Assembly (NCBI RefSeq): GCF_011074955.1
Contig: NZ_WUQJ01000024.1
Span: 62,001 to 126,000 of the forward strand
Source of the DNA: Marinobacter caseinilyticus
GTDB taxonomy: Bacteria > Pseudomonadota > Gammaproteobacteria > Pseudomonadales > Oleiphilaceae
Reading direction: 5' to 3'
DNA length: 64,000 nt
Notes under the pieces: generated by a model
Databases searched by the model: none
Told to the model about the DNA's origin: nothing
The model's input: only the letters and a program-made list of their open reading frames with translations
Translations under genes and position numbers: made by a program
Part shown: positions 8,925 to 17,830 of the stretch, in pieces
How the letters are laid out: each line of letters begins with the position of its first letter
Position numbering within the stretch: position 1 is the first letter of the stretch

Positions 8925-9896
8925 ATGTGTGGATTATCGCGCAACTGCCAACTTTGCTGGGTTATGGTGCTGGTGGTTTTCTCGATACCGTCGGTGGCCG
9001 AGAATCAGCGAGATAGCAGTCGGGAAATGATTCAGCTACTGGATGCGTATGCCGTATACAAAATGGGCCAATACGATGAGGCCCATGCGCGTTTCATGGC
9101 CTTGGCAAAAGCAGGCAATACCCGGGGAATGCTGAACCTGGGCAATATGTACGGGGCCGGCCAGGGTAAGCCAAGAGATAATGGCAAGGCGCTTTTCTGG
9201 TATCGGAAAGCCGCCGATGCCGGGGACTCCATCGGCATGTATGAGGTCGCCAAGGCCTATGGTGAAGGCATCGGCACTGAATCTGATTCGAAGCTGGCTG
9301 AGCGTTGGTATATGCGCTCGGCCGACCGTGGTAATGATATGGCGCAATGGACCGTCGGCCGTCAATTGTATGATCGTGGTGAGCACCAGCGTGGCTTATT
9401 CTGGATTCGGAGAGCGTCAGAAGATGGCAGCAATCCGGCCGCCGGCCAGTTTCTTCGTCAACTGGCTGGCGGCGGAAATGTTCAAGAAAACCAGCCTGAT
9501 AATCAAACCCGGATTGTGGTCATGGACATGCTTGCTGATATTGACGAGGCAGCGAGTGAGCGAGATGTGCAGGGTATTGTGGCGTTCTTGAGCGAGGACG
9601 CCGTTGTAAAGATTCGCCTGCCTGATCAGTCGGGCTGGGATACCCTGACTCGTAGTGAGTTGGAGACGCTGTGGCAAACAATGTTTAACCGCAGCGGACA
9701 CTACCAGTACGAACGGGCGGAGCCGGAACTTTGGGTCGAGGACGGTATGGTGATGGCACAATCGATGATTCGGGAACGTCTCGGTGAGGGCGAGAATTAT
9801 CAATCCCTGACGATTCTTGAACAGGCCCAGCTTATGGTTTCCGGTCAGACGCGTAAAATTCAGGCCCTGCAACTGGATATTCGACGGATTGACTGA
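8925..9896 (+). CDS. Sel1-repeat protein with C-terminal NTF2/SnoaL-like domain
   Basis: 323 aa. The ATG at 8925 has GGAG 8 nt upstream and opens a signal peptide (cysteine-rich, ending near PSVAEN); an upstream GTG frame adds 16 residues without support. Residues about 45-170 contain at least three Sel1-like repeats (GMLNLGNMYGAGQG, GMYEVAKAYGEGIG, AQWTVGRQLYDRGEH). From about residue 200 to the end an alpha+beta region resembles NTF2/SnoaL-fold domains. The combination suggests a periplasmic scaffold or sensor with a small ligand-binding domain. Exact function is unknown. It faces away from PA2779 across a 279-nt promoter region. Confidence 0.78.
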   Translation: MCGLSRNCQLCWVMVLVVFSIPSVAENQRDSSREMIQLLDAYAVYKMGQYDEAHARFMALAKAGNTRGMLNLGNMYGAGQGKPRDNGKALFWYRKAADAGDSIGMYEVAKAYGEGIGTESDSKLAERWYMRSADRGNDMAQWTVGRQLYDRGEHQRGLFWIRRASEDGSNPAAGQFLRQLAGGGNVQENQPDNQTRIVVMDMLADIDEAASERDVQGIVAFLSEDAVVKIRLPDQSGWDTLTRSELETLWQTMFNRSGHYQYERAEPELWVEDGMVMAQSMIRERLGEGENYQSLTILEQAQLMVSGQTRKIQALQLDIRRID

Positions 9897-10013
9897 GGGT
9901 CAGGCGGAAAGAGAGAACGGATGTGTCACCGGTGTTCACTGAGGTTAGTGGCCCGGGAATCTGAGCGACTGTTACACTGACGGCATCATGGTCGGATAGG
10001 CGCAGGAGGGTCA

Positions 10014-10664
10014 GTGACGGCAGATTTGTTTGGGGCTCAGGATGACCAACCCTGGGCTGAGCATTTAAGCGCAGGTACGGTGTGGCATCATGGTTTGGCC
10101 GTTAAACATGAGGTCCAGCTGATGACGGCCATTGCCGATATCGAGCGGCAGGCCGGGTTTCGTCACATGGTCACGCCGGGCGGTTTCCGGATGTCGGCGG
10201 CCATGACCAACTGTGGCCAATTCGGCTGGGTGACCGATCAGGGCGGGTACCGATACGCGGAATCTGACCCTCAGACCGGTAAAGTCTGGCCTGACATCCC
10301 GGAATGTTTTCTGACGTTGGCGTCAGCGGCGGCCGCGCAAAGCGGTTATCCTGGGTTCCAGCCCGACGCCTGCCTGATTAATCGCTACGAGGTTGGTAGC
10401 CGGATGTCTCTGCACCAGGACAAAAACGAGCAGGACTTCAGTGCCCCCATTGTGTCTGTGTCGCTGGGCTTGCCGGTGCAATTTCAATTTGGTGGCCTCA
10501 CGCGTAAGGAACGGCCGGCTCGCCTGACACTGGAACACGGTGATGTCATTGTCTGGGGCGGCCCCGACCGGCTGCGCTATCACGGCGTCGGAGCGCTCAA
10601 ATCGGGTGAGCACCGATTGCTTGGTGCCTGTCGCATCAATCTGACGTTTCGAAAGGCTGGGTAA
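10014..10664 (+). CDS. alkB: DNA oxidative demethylase AlkB
   Basis: 216 aa, the same size as E. coli AlkB, starting at a GTG 5-6 nt after AGGAGG. The Fe(II)/2-oxoglutarate dioxygenase signature is complete: HQD (first His and Asp ligands), the second His in RYHGVGA, and RINLTFR, whose arginines hold 2-oxoglutarate. AlkB removes N1-methyladenine and N3-methylcytosine from DNA or RNA by oxidation. It stands alone here, without ada. The next gene is convergent. Confidence 0.95.
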   Translation: MTADLFGAQDDQPWAEHLSAGTVWHHGLAVKHEVQLMTAIADIERQAGFRHMVTPGGFRMSAAMTNCGQFGWVTDQGGYRYAESDPQTGKVWPDIPECFLTLASAAAAQSGYPGFQPDACLINRYEVGSRMSLHQDKNEQDFSAPIVSVSLGLPVQFQFGGLTRKERPARLTLEHGDVIVWGGPDRLRYHGVGALKSGEHRLLGACRINLTFRKAG

Positions 10665-10700
10665 GCGACATCGTCATCGGGCAAGGCGAATCGCCCCCGG

Positions 10701-11483
10701 CTAAGGCAGAGCCGCATCCAAATCCGAACCGTTGTTCGTCCACGGGTCAAGCAGACCGACATGGCCAATGCCCGGCAGTTTGATCGCGAGCGCCAGTGGG
10801 TCGATGCCAATACTGAGTCCCAACACGTTCAACTCAACACCCTCCCGAACACTGGCCAACACGCCAACATACCCCTTCAGCGACAACTGATAACCCGATC
10901 CGCTGGGTGTTTCGGCGACGATGCCGTCTGCCAGATAATCTTTGCCGATGGCCGTGTTGGGTAAGGCTACTTTCAGCTCTGGCACTTGTCGGATGACCCA
11001 GGATACAAAGGTATTGCTGTTTGGCCCAGGCCAGGCAGTGTAACTCGTGGGGTAGGGGTAAGACTCAACGGCCTTGAGAATCTTGGGTATTGCCGCGGCG
11101 GCCTCTCCCCCGCGCAGATCTGACAGCAGCGTGGGCTGGTTACCATACCAGGCAGTGTCCGGTGCACCCGGGCGGGAACGCACGGCCTGGTAGCCCCAGC
11201 CGGTGACGTCGTGCACGACATACGTGGTGGCGTTTTGTGCTTTGGTCGCAATCCAAGTGTGCACGGCAAAGTAGCCTCGCCAGCCGTAGGCGCGGGCGGA
11301 GTATACCTGGACGATGGCTTCTGCGGCGTCTTGGGGGGGTGGTGCAATACCCGCGCTGGACCGATCGGTGTTGCGCCAGCCTTGACTGGCCTGGCTGGTG
11401 CAGGCCGCCATTAAAGCGGGACCGGCAAGCAGAATGGCCAGCACCGTGAGGGTGCGGGCGAACCATTTTGTGGGTGACATCAT
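10701..11483 (-). CDS. DUF3750-domain lipoprotein or exported protein
   Basis: 260 aa. The hydrophobic N-terminus ends in LMAACTSQ, which can act as a lipobox. The mature part shows the DUF3750 pattern: IVQVYSARAYGWRGYFAVHTWIATKA, then VVHDVTGWG and NTFVSWVIRQVPEL. Biochemical function of the family is not known. The histidines, cysteine-free core and NxFVxWV segment recall papain-like or NlpC-type folds, but I could not confirm a catalytic triad. It is co-directional with the downstream SSS transporter and the cupin gene upstream of it, with 30 nt between it and the cupin gene. Confidence 0.8.
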   Translation of the reverse strand: MMSPTKWFARTLTVLAILLAGPALMAACTSQASQGWRNTDRSSAGIAPPPQDAAEAIVQVYSARAYGWRGYFAVHTWIATKAQNATTYVVHDVTGWGYQAVRSRPGAPDTAWYGNQPTLLSDLRGGEAAAAIPKILKAVESYPYPTSYTAWPGPNSNTFVSWVIRQVPELKVALPNTAIGKDYLADGIVAETPSGSGYQLSLKGYVGVLASVREGVELNVLGLSIGIDPLALAIKLPGIGHVGLLDPWTNNGSDLDAALP

Positions 11484-11513
11484 CAGTGCCTGGCCTTGGG
11501 ACCGATCGCCCGG

Positions 11514-12170
11514 TCACGACGGAATGGGTAAGTGTCCGGTTTTGACCCAGATAACCGTTTCCTCTTCCACAAAAGGATGGTGCTGGCTGAGGTGAGGGCT
11601 GCGTATCCAAGTGCCGGAAGGATAATGACCGAGCTCGTCCCGGAAAGTTCCACTCAGCACCAGGATTTCTTCGCCGCCGAAGTGCCGGTGGGGTTGAAAA
11701 CGCTCACCGGCGGGCCACTTCACCAGTGCCACGTGTTCATGTTCGAATTCGTGCAGCGGCATCACTTGAAGGCCGCCCTGGCCTTGGAGCCAGTGGGTGC
11801 GGGTTGTGTCGATTCGGACGCTGGTCAGGTCGCGAGGCGAAAACTGGTGCAGCTTGACGAACAGAGTGCAGCCGTTTTCGCTGAACGGCGCATGGGCACT
11901 GCCTGGCGGGTTCCGGATGTACGTGCCTGGGCCATAGTCCCCATTCTCATCCGAGAACACCCCATCGAGCACCAGTATTTCTTCGCCTTTGGGATGACTG
12001 TGCCGATCGAAGCGGGCGCCCGGCTGGTATTGCACAATGCTGGTGGCATGGCCCCGCTCGGCCTCCTCCCGGGCAAGAGGTTTTCTGAGCACCCCGCCGG
12101 CTGGGCTCGGAGCCCAATCCAGCTGGCTGCTGTCAATCACGACCCGTTGAGTAAAATCCAGGTTCAGCAT
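11514..12170 (-). CDS. Double-cupin protein (ChrR-like cupin domains)
   Basis: 218 aa with two tandem cupin domains. The first has HSHPKGEEILVLDGVF (about residues 55-72) and the second HRHFGGEEILVLSGTF (about 160-176), each carrying the HxHxxxxE metal ligands. Both end in a proline-rich G(T)YIRNPPGS or GTWIRSPH turn. ChrR-type cupins act as anti-sigma factors with an N-terminal zinc domain; that domain and a partner sigma factor are absent here, so an enzymatic or binding role is more likely. It may be co-transcribed with the DUF3750 gene downstream. Confidence 0.82.
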   Translation of the reverse strand: MLNLDFTQRVVIDSSQLDWAPSPAGGVLRKPLAREEAERGHATSIVQYQPGARFDRHSHPKGEEILVLDGVFSDENGDYGPGTYIRNPPGSAHAPFSENGCTLFVKLHQFSPRDLTSVRIDTTRTHWLQGQGGLQVMPLHEFEHEHVALVKWPAGERFQPHRHFGGEEILVLSGTFRDELGHYPSGTWIRSPHLSQHHPFVEEETVIWVKTGHLPIPS

Positions 12171-12237
12171 CAGGCACTCTCAACATTCGTGTGTGTTGTT
12201 ACGCAATCCCATTATACGGCCTGGACTGACAGTGGTA

Positions 12238-13614
12238 TCACCCCTGTTTTGATTTCCCTGTGACCAGCGCAAGCAGCACGCTGACCAGCGCGGAGGCGAC
12301 CAAAGCGCCCGCAAAGGGCCCCAGGGTCGGGATGCTGCCGGGGAAACTGGCCGCTTCCAGGCCCGCCATCAGGCTGCCCCCCGATAACCAGCCTGGAAGT
12401 ACCGCACCGATCAAGCCGGCAATTGCGCCACCCACCGCCGCTAGGGTGGTCATACGGGACCACAGCCCCATCAATACGGGCAAGACGGCGGTTGCACAGA
12501 GCAAATCAGCAATCAAAAACAGCCGTAAAACGGAAATGCCCTGCAACGCAATGGCGATCACCGGCACCATCAGGATCACTGTGATCCAGCGCGCCGACGT
12601 TAATGACAGGCCCTTTTTTTCCGTGACAGCCAACGAGGCAATGGCGTTTTGCAGCGTATCAACTGATGACGCCACCAGTGTCAGCGCGAGTACCAGGGCC
12701 GGAATCGTTAGCCAGGCCGGTGCGCCGCGCAACAAAGCGAAGAACGGAATGGGCGGATTGCCAAGGTCCGTGCCACTCATTGCCGCTGCAATGCCCAGTC
12801 CACCAACCACCGCCACCACGACGACGGTCGTTGCGCCGCCCAGCAGCGCTCCACGGCCCAGGGCCGAGGCGTCTTTGGCCGCCCACAGTCGCTGCCAGTA
12901 GCCCTGATGGAACAGATTGGCTGCGGTGACGGCAATGACCAGGGTCAAGGCGACACTCAGGGCGCTGCCCACTGGTATCGACGGGATGCTGGCGGCGACA
13001 GGCATGGCGGGCAGGCGTTGCAGTGTCACAAAACCAACCACTGCCAGAAGCAATATCAATAACAGCGCCTGCCAGCGGTCGGTGACCAGGCTGGCCCGAA
13101 GCCCGCCCCAGGCGGTGTAGATAAGTGTTGCAATGGCGACGCCGACCACGGCGATACTGCCGTCGAGGCCCGACAGCAGCGAAGTGATGGCGCCAATGGC
13201 GGTTAATTCGGCGGTCAGAAAACACAGCATGTACAGCACCGAAATCAACGCAACCCAATGCCGGACCCCACGGCCGTAGCAGGCTTGCGCAAACTCCCCG
13301 ATGCTGCGACCTTCCGGCAGGTAGCGCCGGATTGCTGGGCCACAAAAGGCAAACACCACAAAGGGCAGTGCGGCGCCAATGGCATAGCCGGCCAGCGCCA
13401 CCGGTCCAACCAGAGCGCCCACTTCCGGCGGAGCAAACAGAATCCAGCCGCCCATACCAGAGGCCAAAAACGACAGTCCCAGCGCCCGTGCGCCCTGGGA
13501 ATTTCGGGCCGTGACGTAGTCGTCCAGACCACCGTCTGCAAGCCGTGCCCGCAAGCCCAGCCAGGTGAACAATAACAAAGCCGCAGCCAGCGCTGCAGCG
13601 GTGGTGTAGATCAT
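12238..13614 (-). CDS. Sodium:solute symporter (SSS family), TPP-riboswitch controlled, ThiV-like
   Basis: 458 aa, with about 12-13 hydrophobic membrane segments and sequence typical of Na+-coupled SSS transporters (AGYAIGAALPFVVFAFCGP, NLFHQGYWQRLWAAKD). The start ATG at 13614 directly follows a thiamine pyrophosphate riboswitch that contains its GGAGG ribosome site. SSS carriers under THI elements have been proposed to import the thiamine pyrimidine precursor (HMP) or thiamine (ThiV group). I infer uptake of thiamine or a precursor. No thi biosynthesis genes are adjacent. Confidence 0.87.
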   Translation of the reverse strand: MIYTTAAALAAALLLFTWLGLRARLADGGLDDYVTARNSQGARALGLSFLASGMGGWILFAPPEVGALVGPVALAGYAIGAALPFVVFAFCGPAIRRYLPEGRSIGEFAQACYGRGVRHWVALISVLYMLCFLTAELTAIGAITSLLSGLDGSIAVVGVAIATLIYTAWGGLRASLVTDRWQALLLILLLAVVGFVTLQRLPAMPVAASIPSIPVGSALSVALTLVIAVTAANLFHQGYWQRLWAAKDASALGRGALLGGATTVVVVAVVGGLGIAAAMSGTDLGNPPIPFFALLRGAPAWLTIPALVLALTLVASSVDTLQNAIASLAVTEKKGLSLTSARWITVILMVPVIAIALQGISVLRLFLIADLLCATAVLPVLMGLWSRMTTLAAVGGAIAGLIGAVLPGWLSGGSLMAGLEAASFPGSIPTLGPFAGALVASALVSVLLALVTGKSKQG

Positions 13615-13706
13615 GTCGCACTTCCTCCGCCGGTATGATCCGGATCAGGTTCCAGGGTTTAGTTTCTCAGTCGGCTCCCGGTTCGGGCGTCAACTCCCCT
13701 GGCGAC
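13615..13706 (-). promoter_or_regulatory. TPP riboswitch (THI element), translational type
   Basis: Read on the minus strand, the conserved aptamer blocks are present in order: CAGGGGAG after P1, CTGAGA at 13670-13665, and then CCTGATCCGGATCATACCGG just before GGAGG. The P1 stem is GTCGC (13706-13702) pairing with GCGAC (13619-13615), whose last base adjoins the ATG. The only Shine-Dalgarno, GGAGG at 13628-13624, lies inside the folded element. Ligand binding should therefore block ribosome access directly. No separate terminator or anti-terminator is needed or seen between aptamer and gene. Confidence 0.93.
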
Positions 13707-13805
13707 GATTAGTGATGGGTGGTAATCGGGTCGAATGGTGCCACAGTTTGGTCACCGCTGCGATAGCGGATGGTGGGGTAAGCGCCGGTCTCTGGCTCGT
13801 CACGT

Positions 13806-14966
13806 TCAGGCACCCTGCCGGTAAGGCAGTGCCTCCAGAGCGGCCGCTTGGTAAGCTCTTACCTCGCTGGCTTCCTCGTCCGTGAAGCGTGTAATGGCGT
13901 CGCGAAAGCCCGGGTGTTCCACCCAATGGTAGGAGTGAGTGAGTACCGGCTCAAAACCCCGCACCAGTTTGTGTTCGCCTTGAGCCCCGGCATCGAAGCA
14001 TTGGAAGCCTTGCTGGATGGCCAGCTCGATACCCTGGTAATAGCAGGTTTCGAAATGCAGGTGGTTATACTCTTCCAGGCAGCCCCAGTAACGACCATAA
14101 AGGGTTTCCTGCCCCTTGAGAAACAGGGCGCCGGCAATCATTTCACCATCCTTGACCGCCATCACAACGTGCACCTGTTCGGGCTGATGAGTTTGCAGCG
14201 CGCGAAAGAACGCCAGGTTCAGGTACGGCCGCTGGCCACGCTTGAGGTAGGTGGCCTGGTAAAACACATAAAAAGCCGACAACACATGATCGGGCAGGGT
14301 CTCCCCGGGAAACGCCACGAATTCAATCCCCTGCTCGCTGACTTGCCGCCGTTCTTTGCGGATGGATTTGCGCTTGCGGGAGGTGAGTGTGGCCAGGAAA
14401 TCATCGAAACAGGCGTAGCCATGGTTGAACCAGTGGAATTGGCAGCCCAGGCGTTGCAGCACGCCGGGCATCGTCAGCAACGCCTGATCGTCACTGTTGG
14501 GGAATAACAGATGCCAGGAGTGCGCTCCCAGCTCGGTGGCGCAGACTTCCAGGGCCCGGTGCAACGGGTCAGGGGTCAGTTGGTCCCGTGCGTCAGCCGA
14601 CAGCAGCAAGCGGGCACCGACCGACGGTGTGAATGGCACGGCGACCAGTAGCTTGGGGTAGTAGTCGACTCCGTAGCGCTGGTAAGCATCGGCCCACGCC
14701 CAGTCGAATACATACTCGCCCATGGAATGGGTCTTCAGGTACGCCGGTGCCACGCCGATCAGCGTGTCGCCAAGATAAAACATCAGGTGAGAGGGTGACC
14801 ACCCGGTCGCGGCGGTGGTGCAACCGCTGGTTTCCAGCGCCACGAAAAATCGATGGCGTAGAAAAGGGTTGGTGGAGCCACTGAAACCGTCCCAGACTGC
14901 TTCGGGGATATCCAAAATGGAGGTCGCCGCGCGGACAGTCAGTGCGCAGGTATCGGGTTTTACCAT
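13806..14966 (-). CDS. COG3146/DUF482 GNAT-fold protein (peptidogalycan biosynthesis-like)
   Basis: 386 aa, the usual size of this family, which has two GNAT-like halves related to FemAB/peptidoglycan amino-acyl transferases. Recognisable segments are FSGSTNPFLRHRFFVALE near the N-terminus, RKRKSIRKERRQV in the middle, and the tail FDAGAQGEHKLVRGFEP. The molecular activity is not established; acyl or aminoacyl transfer is inferred from the fold. It stands alone, between the riboswitch-controlled transporter and the Spy-like gene. Confidence 0.85.
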   Translation of the reverse strand: MVKPDTCALTVRAATSILDIPEAVWDGFSGSTNPFLRHRFFVALETSGCTTAATGWSPSHLMFYLGDTLIGVAPAYLKTHSMGEYVFDWAWADAYQRYGVDYYPKLLVAVPFTPSVGARLLLSADARDQLTPDPLHRALEVCATELGAHSWHLLFPNSDDQALLTMPGVLQRLGCQFHWFNHGYACFDDFLATLTSRKRKSIRKERRQVSEQGIEFVAFPGETLPDHVLSAFYVFYQATYLKRGQRPYLNLAFFRALQTHQPEQVHVVMAVKDGEMIAGALFLKGQETLYGRYWGCLEEYNHLHFETCYYQGIELAIQQGFQCFDAGAQGEHKLVRGFEPVLTHSYHWVEHPGFRDAITRFTDEEASEVRAYQAAALEALPYRQGA

Positions 14967-15078
14967 GGTGCCTTGAAGCTCCTGAATGTGGCCATCTTCC
15001 GATACAATACGCGAGAACAGGGCTTGCGATCACTTACTGAGGGCAGCTCAGTCCCGCCGGGCTGCCCGCAACACTCGG

Positions 15079-15423
15079 TTATTCGTTGTCACCCTCGCAG
15101 CGTGCCTGCATTTTTTCGTGCCATTGTGCCTTTTTCTCCGCGCGTTCTGCTTTCATTTCAGCGTGCATTTGGTCCCAGGTTTCACGCTGCCCGGCACTCA
15201 GGTTCAGACGTTCCGCCATCCACTCAAAGCGCTTCTCCATCCGTTCCTCGCGCTTTGCGTAATGCGCCTTGCCTTGATGCTGCTCATATTTCTCGCAGAT
15301 GTCAGGGTGACCGCGGTGTTCGCTTTTCTCTCCATGGTGGTTGGCGAAGACCAATGGGCTGGCTAACAACAAGGTGGTCAGCGCAGCGGTTAGAAATGAG
15401 GTTTTGGTGCCGGAAGTTTTCAT
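15079..15423 (-). CDS. Small Spy/CpxP-like periplasmic protein
   Basis: 114 aa with a signal peptide (cleavage near VFANHHG) and a highly charged helical mature part rich in His, Glu, Lys and Arg. LNLSAGQRETWDQM resembles the LTxxQ motif region of Spy/CpxP periplasmic chaperones. The ATG at 15423 has GGAG 6 nt upstream; the frame opens 4 codons earlier without a site. It is transcribed divergently from a CpxR/CpxA-like two-component system, the classic arrangement of cpxP. It probably senses envelope stress and restrains the kinase (inferred). Confidence 0.75.
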   Translation of the reverse strand: MKTSGTKTSFLTAALTTLLLASPLVFANHHGEKSEHRGHPDICEKYEQHQGKAHYAKREERMEKRFEWMAERLNLSAGQRETWDQMHAEMKAERAEKKAQWHEKMQARCEGDNE

Positions 15424-15594
15424 GGTTTGCTCCATTAGAATTGCGGGTTTTAATGTTCACGGCGCTGATATTAAATTGTGCTGTGTCAATCGCTGTCAGG
15501 TTGGTGTAAAGGTTGTGCAAAGCGGATTGCGACTGAGGTCACGCCTACCGGTGGCCATGCTAGAATCCATGCAAAATGAATCATGAGGCGTGTC

Positions 15595-16281
15595 ATGCGG
15601 AATCGAATCCTGCTGGTAGAAGATGACGAGGAGCTGAGGCAGTTGTTGGCGCGGTATCTGACGGGACAGGGCTTTATCGTGCGCGAGGCGGCCAATGGTC
15701 GTGATGGGCTGTCGCTGGCGGCGGAGAACCACTGTGACCTTGTGGTGCTGGATATCATGTTGCCGGATATCAATGGCCTGGAAGTGCTTCGTCAGATTCG
15801 GTCACAGACCCATTTGCCGGTGGTCCTGCTGACGGCCCATGGGGATGAAACGGATCGCATTGTGGGGTTTGAAGTGGGTGCCGACGATTACATTCCCAAG
15901 CCTTGTAACCCGCGCGAACTGGTTGCCCGTTTGCAGGCCCTGCTGCGTCGGATTGCCTGGGATCAGGCCACCGATGTTGACGATTCGAGGGTCTACGATG
16001 ATCTCCGGGTGGAGCCGGAACAGCGTCGTATTTTTCAGCATGACCAGCCCCTGGATCTGACGGCCACCGAATATGAAGTACTCCAGGTGTTGCTCGCCCA
16101 CGCCGGCAGTGTGGTGCGTAAAACCGACTTGATGCAATGGGCGCTGGGGCGGCGACTCGCGTCCCACGACCGGACTCTGGACATGCATATCAGCAATCTG
16201 CGGCGCAAGCTGGGTGGCGATCAACCTCCCAGAATCGAAACCGTCCGTGGTCTTGGCTACAGTTATCGGGGGCTGTCGTGA
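15595..16281 (+). CDS. OmpR-family response regulator, CpxR-like
   Basis: 228 aa. The receiver domain shows the acidic pair in VEDDEE, the phosphoacceptor Asp in VVLDIMLPD, the conserved Thr/Ser in LLTAH and the Lys in YIPKPCNP. A C-terminal winged helix follows (TEYEVLQVLLAHAG, HISNLRRKLGG, VRGLGYSY). ATG 15595 has TGAGG upstream at correct distance; ATG 15583 is possible but has no site. It is translationally coupled to the kinase (GTGA overlap) and divergent from the Spy-like gene, so it most resembles CpxR. Confidence 0.9.
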   Translation: MRNRILLVEDDEELRQLLARYLTGQGFIVREAANGRDGLSLAAENHCDLVVLDIMLPDINGLEVLRQIRSQTHLPVVLLTAHGDETDRIVGFEVGADDYIPKPCNPRELVARLQALLRRIAWDQATDVDDSRVYDDLRVEPEQRRIFQHDQPLDLTATEYEVLQVLLAHAGSVVRKTDLMQWALGRRLASHDRTLDMHISNLRRKLGGDQPPRIETVRGLGYSYRGLS

Positions 16282-17600
16282 AATTGAAGTGGTCGTTTCC
16301 GTTATTCTGGCGGATTTTTTTACTGATTTGGTTGGCGATGGCCTTCACGGTTGTGGCGAGCAACATGGCAACCCGGGAATTGATCGACCGGGAGCGTCTC
16401 AGTATTGAGCGTCAGGAAGGCCTCAGGGGGCTTGCCTCGGAAGCGGTCAACATCCGTGAATCCGAGGGACGGGGGGCGACGTGGCGCTACCTGAAGGAGC
16501 AAGGCCGGGCATTGGACCTGCACCTGGTGCTGATTGATTCGGATGAGCGTGGCGACGAGTTGCCAAAATCCATTCGGGAACGCATGGGGGCGGGCTGGCA
16601 CCGGTATCAGCCGGCAGTCATCAACGTGGAAAAAGGTTACCGCCTTATTGCCTGGCCGCGCCTGGGTGGCGAAGGCTGGCTGGATCCGCGGATGTTCCGA
16701 ATGCTAGAGCTGGGGTTGGGGTTTGTGATTATTACGTTGGCGTGCTGGTGGGTGGCGCGGCGGATATCGCAACCCCTGCGTCATGTTGAAACCACCGCCC
16801 AGGCGATTGCCCACGGTGATTTGTCGCAGCGTGTCAGTCAACGAATCGCGGGCCGGCACGACGAAATCGGCGCCCTGGCCCAAGCGTTCAACGGCATGAC
16901 CGAGCAGCTCTGTACACTGCTTGAGCGTCAGAAACATTTATTGCGTGATATATCCCACGATTTGCGAACACCGTTGGCTCGTCAACGGATTGCGATTGAA
17001 CTGGCCGCCGACGGTCAGGCTGACCCTGAGCTGATGGCCAGCATTTTGCGCCAGAACGAACGACTGGAAGCGATGACTTCCCAGATCCTGACGCTGTACC
17101 GGGTGTTGGAAAAAGGCGGGGATATCGAACGCGAACCGGTTCACCTGGCCTCGGTGATCAACCGGGTGCTCGGGGACGCCGCCGATTATGCCGAACACCG
17201 GCAGGTTGACTGTCACCTTACGGTATCGACCCGGTGTCAACAGCTGACCGTGCTGGGGGATGCCGGACTGCTGCAGCGCGCGCTGGATAATGTGCTGCAA
17301 AACGCCCTTGACCATACGCCTCCGGGCCATACGGTATCGTTGAGCCTGTCCGAACGGCAGGGCCGGGTGCTCTGCGACATTGCCGACAGCGGGCCGGGTG
17401 CACCGGTGGCCTCGCTTGCCCAGCTGTTCGAGCCGTTTTACCGGACCGATGAAGCCCGCAGTGGTCATGGTTGGGGCTTGGGGCTGGCGATTGCGAAAGA
17501 CATTATGACGGCCCATGATGGCAGCATTGGTGCAGTCAATGGTCCGAAGGGCGGCCTGGTTGTTTCACTGGTATGGCCGGTCTTTACTCAGGCGACTTGA
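16278..17600 (+). CDS. Sensor histidine kinase, CpxA-like
   Basis: 440 aa from GTG 16278, overlapping the regulator stop by 4 nt. Order: TM1 (residues ~8-30), a periplasmic loop of about 110 residues, TM2 (WLDPRMFRMLELGLGFVIIT region), HAMP (RISQPLRHVETTAQAIAHGD), dimerisation domain with phosphoacceptor His in ISHDLRTPLAR, and ATPase domain with N-box DNVLQNALDHTP and G-boxes DSGPG and GWGLGLAI. The organisation and neighbouring spy-like gene fit an envelope-stress sensor. The periplasmic loop sequence does not identify the signal. Confidence 0.9.
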   Translation: MKLKWSFPLFWRIFLLIWLAMAFTVVASNMATRELIDRERLSIERQEGLRGLASEAVNIRESEGRGATWRYLKEQGRALDLHLVLIDSDERGDELPKSIRERMGAGWHRYQPAVINVEKGYRLIAWPRLGGEGWLDPRMFRMLELGLGFVIITLACWWVARRISQPLRHVETTAQAIAHGDLSQRVSQRIAGRHDEIGALAQAFNGMTEQLCTLLERQKHLLRDISHDLRTPLARQRIAIELAADGQADPELMASILRQNERLEAMTSQILTLYRVLEKGGDIEREPVHLASVINRVLGDAADYAEHRQVDCHLTVSTRCQQLTVLGDAGLLQRALDNVLQNALDHTPPGHTVSLSLSERQGRVLCDIADSGPGAPVASLAQLFEPFYRTDEARSGHGWGLGLAIAKDIMTAHDGSIGAVNGPKGGLVVSLVWPVFTQAT

Positions 17601-17778
17601 TGAGCGGCAGGCTTTCAGGGACGGTGGCAGGGTCGAGGTCAGGTTTGAGCTGGCCGGCAGCGGAGAAATCAATGCCGGCCTGCAGCTCGTCCTCTGCGAA
17701 GCGAATGCCGCATCCGGCCCTGGTGACGTTGGCCGGGCGGACGGCACCCGGTGTTGAGCGGTCTTCATCGGTGTTCAT
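17584..17778 (-). CDS. Possible small protein, unrecognised
   Basis: A 64-codon frame (MNTDEDRSTPGAVRP start, end PLIKSPE) fills the gap between the convergent kinase and yigZ, overlapping the kinase 3' end by 17 nt. An AAGGG sits about 9 nt before the ATG. The product is soluble and acidic with no signal peptide or known motif. It may be a real conserved small gene or a chance frame; the overlap region is shared with kinase coding sequence. Confidence 0.33.
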   Translation of the reverse strand: MNTDEDRSTPGAVRPANVTRAGCGIRFAEDELQAGIDFSAAGQLKPDLDPATVPESLPLIKSPE

Positions 17779-17830
17779 AGCTAGAGACCCTTAAAACAGC
17801 GCCAACAGGTGCGCAACAGGACGGAACGCA

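Noticed and set aside
15039..15067. Inverted repeat GGGCAGC/GCTGCCC as a terminator
   Set aside because: No T-run on either strand and a long loop; weak evidence of termination.
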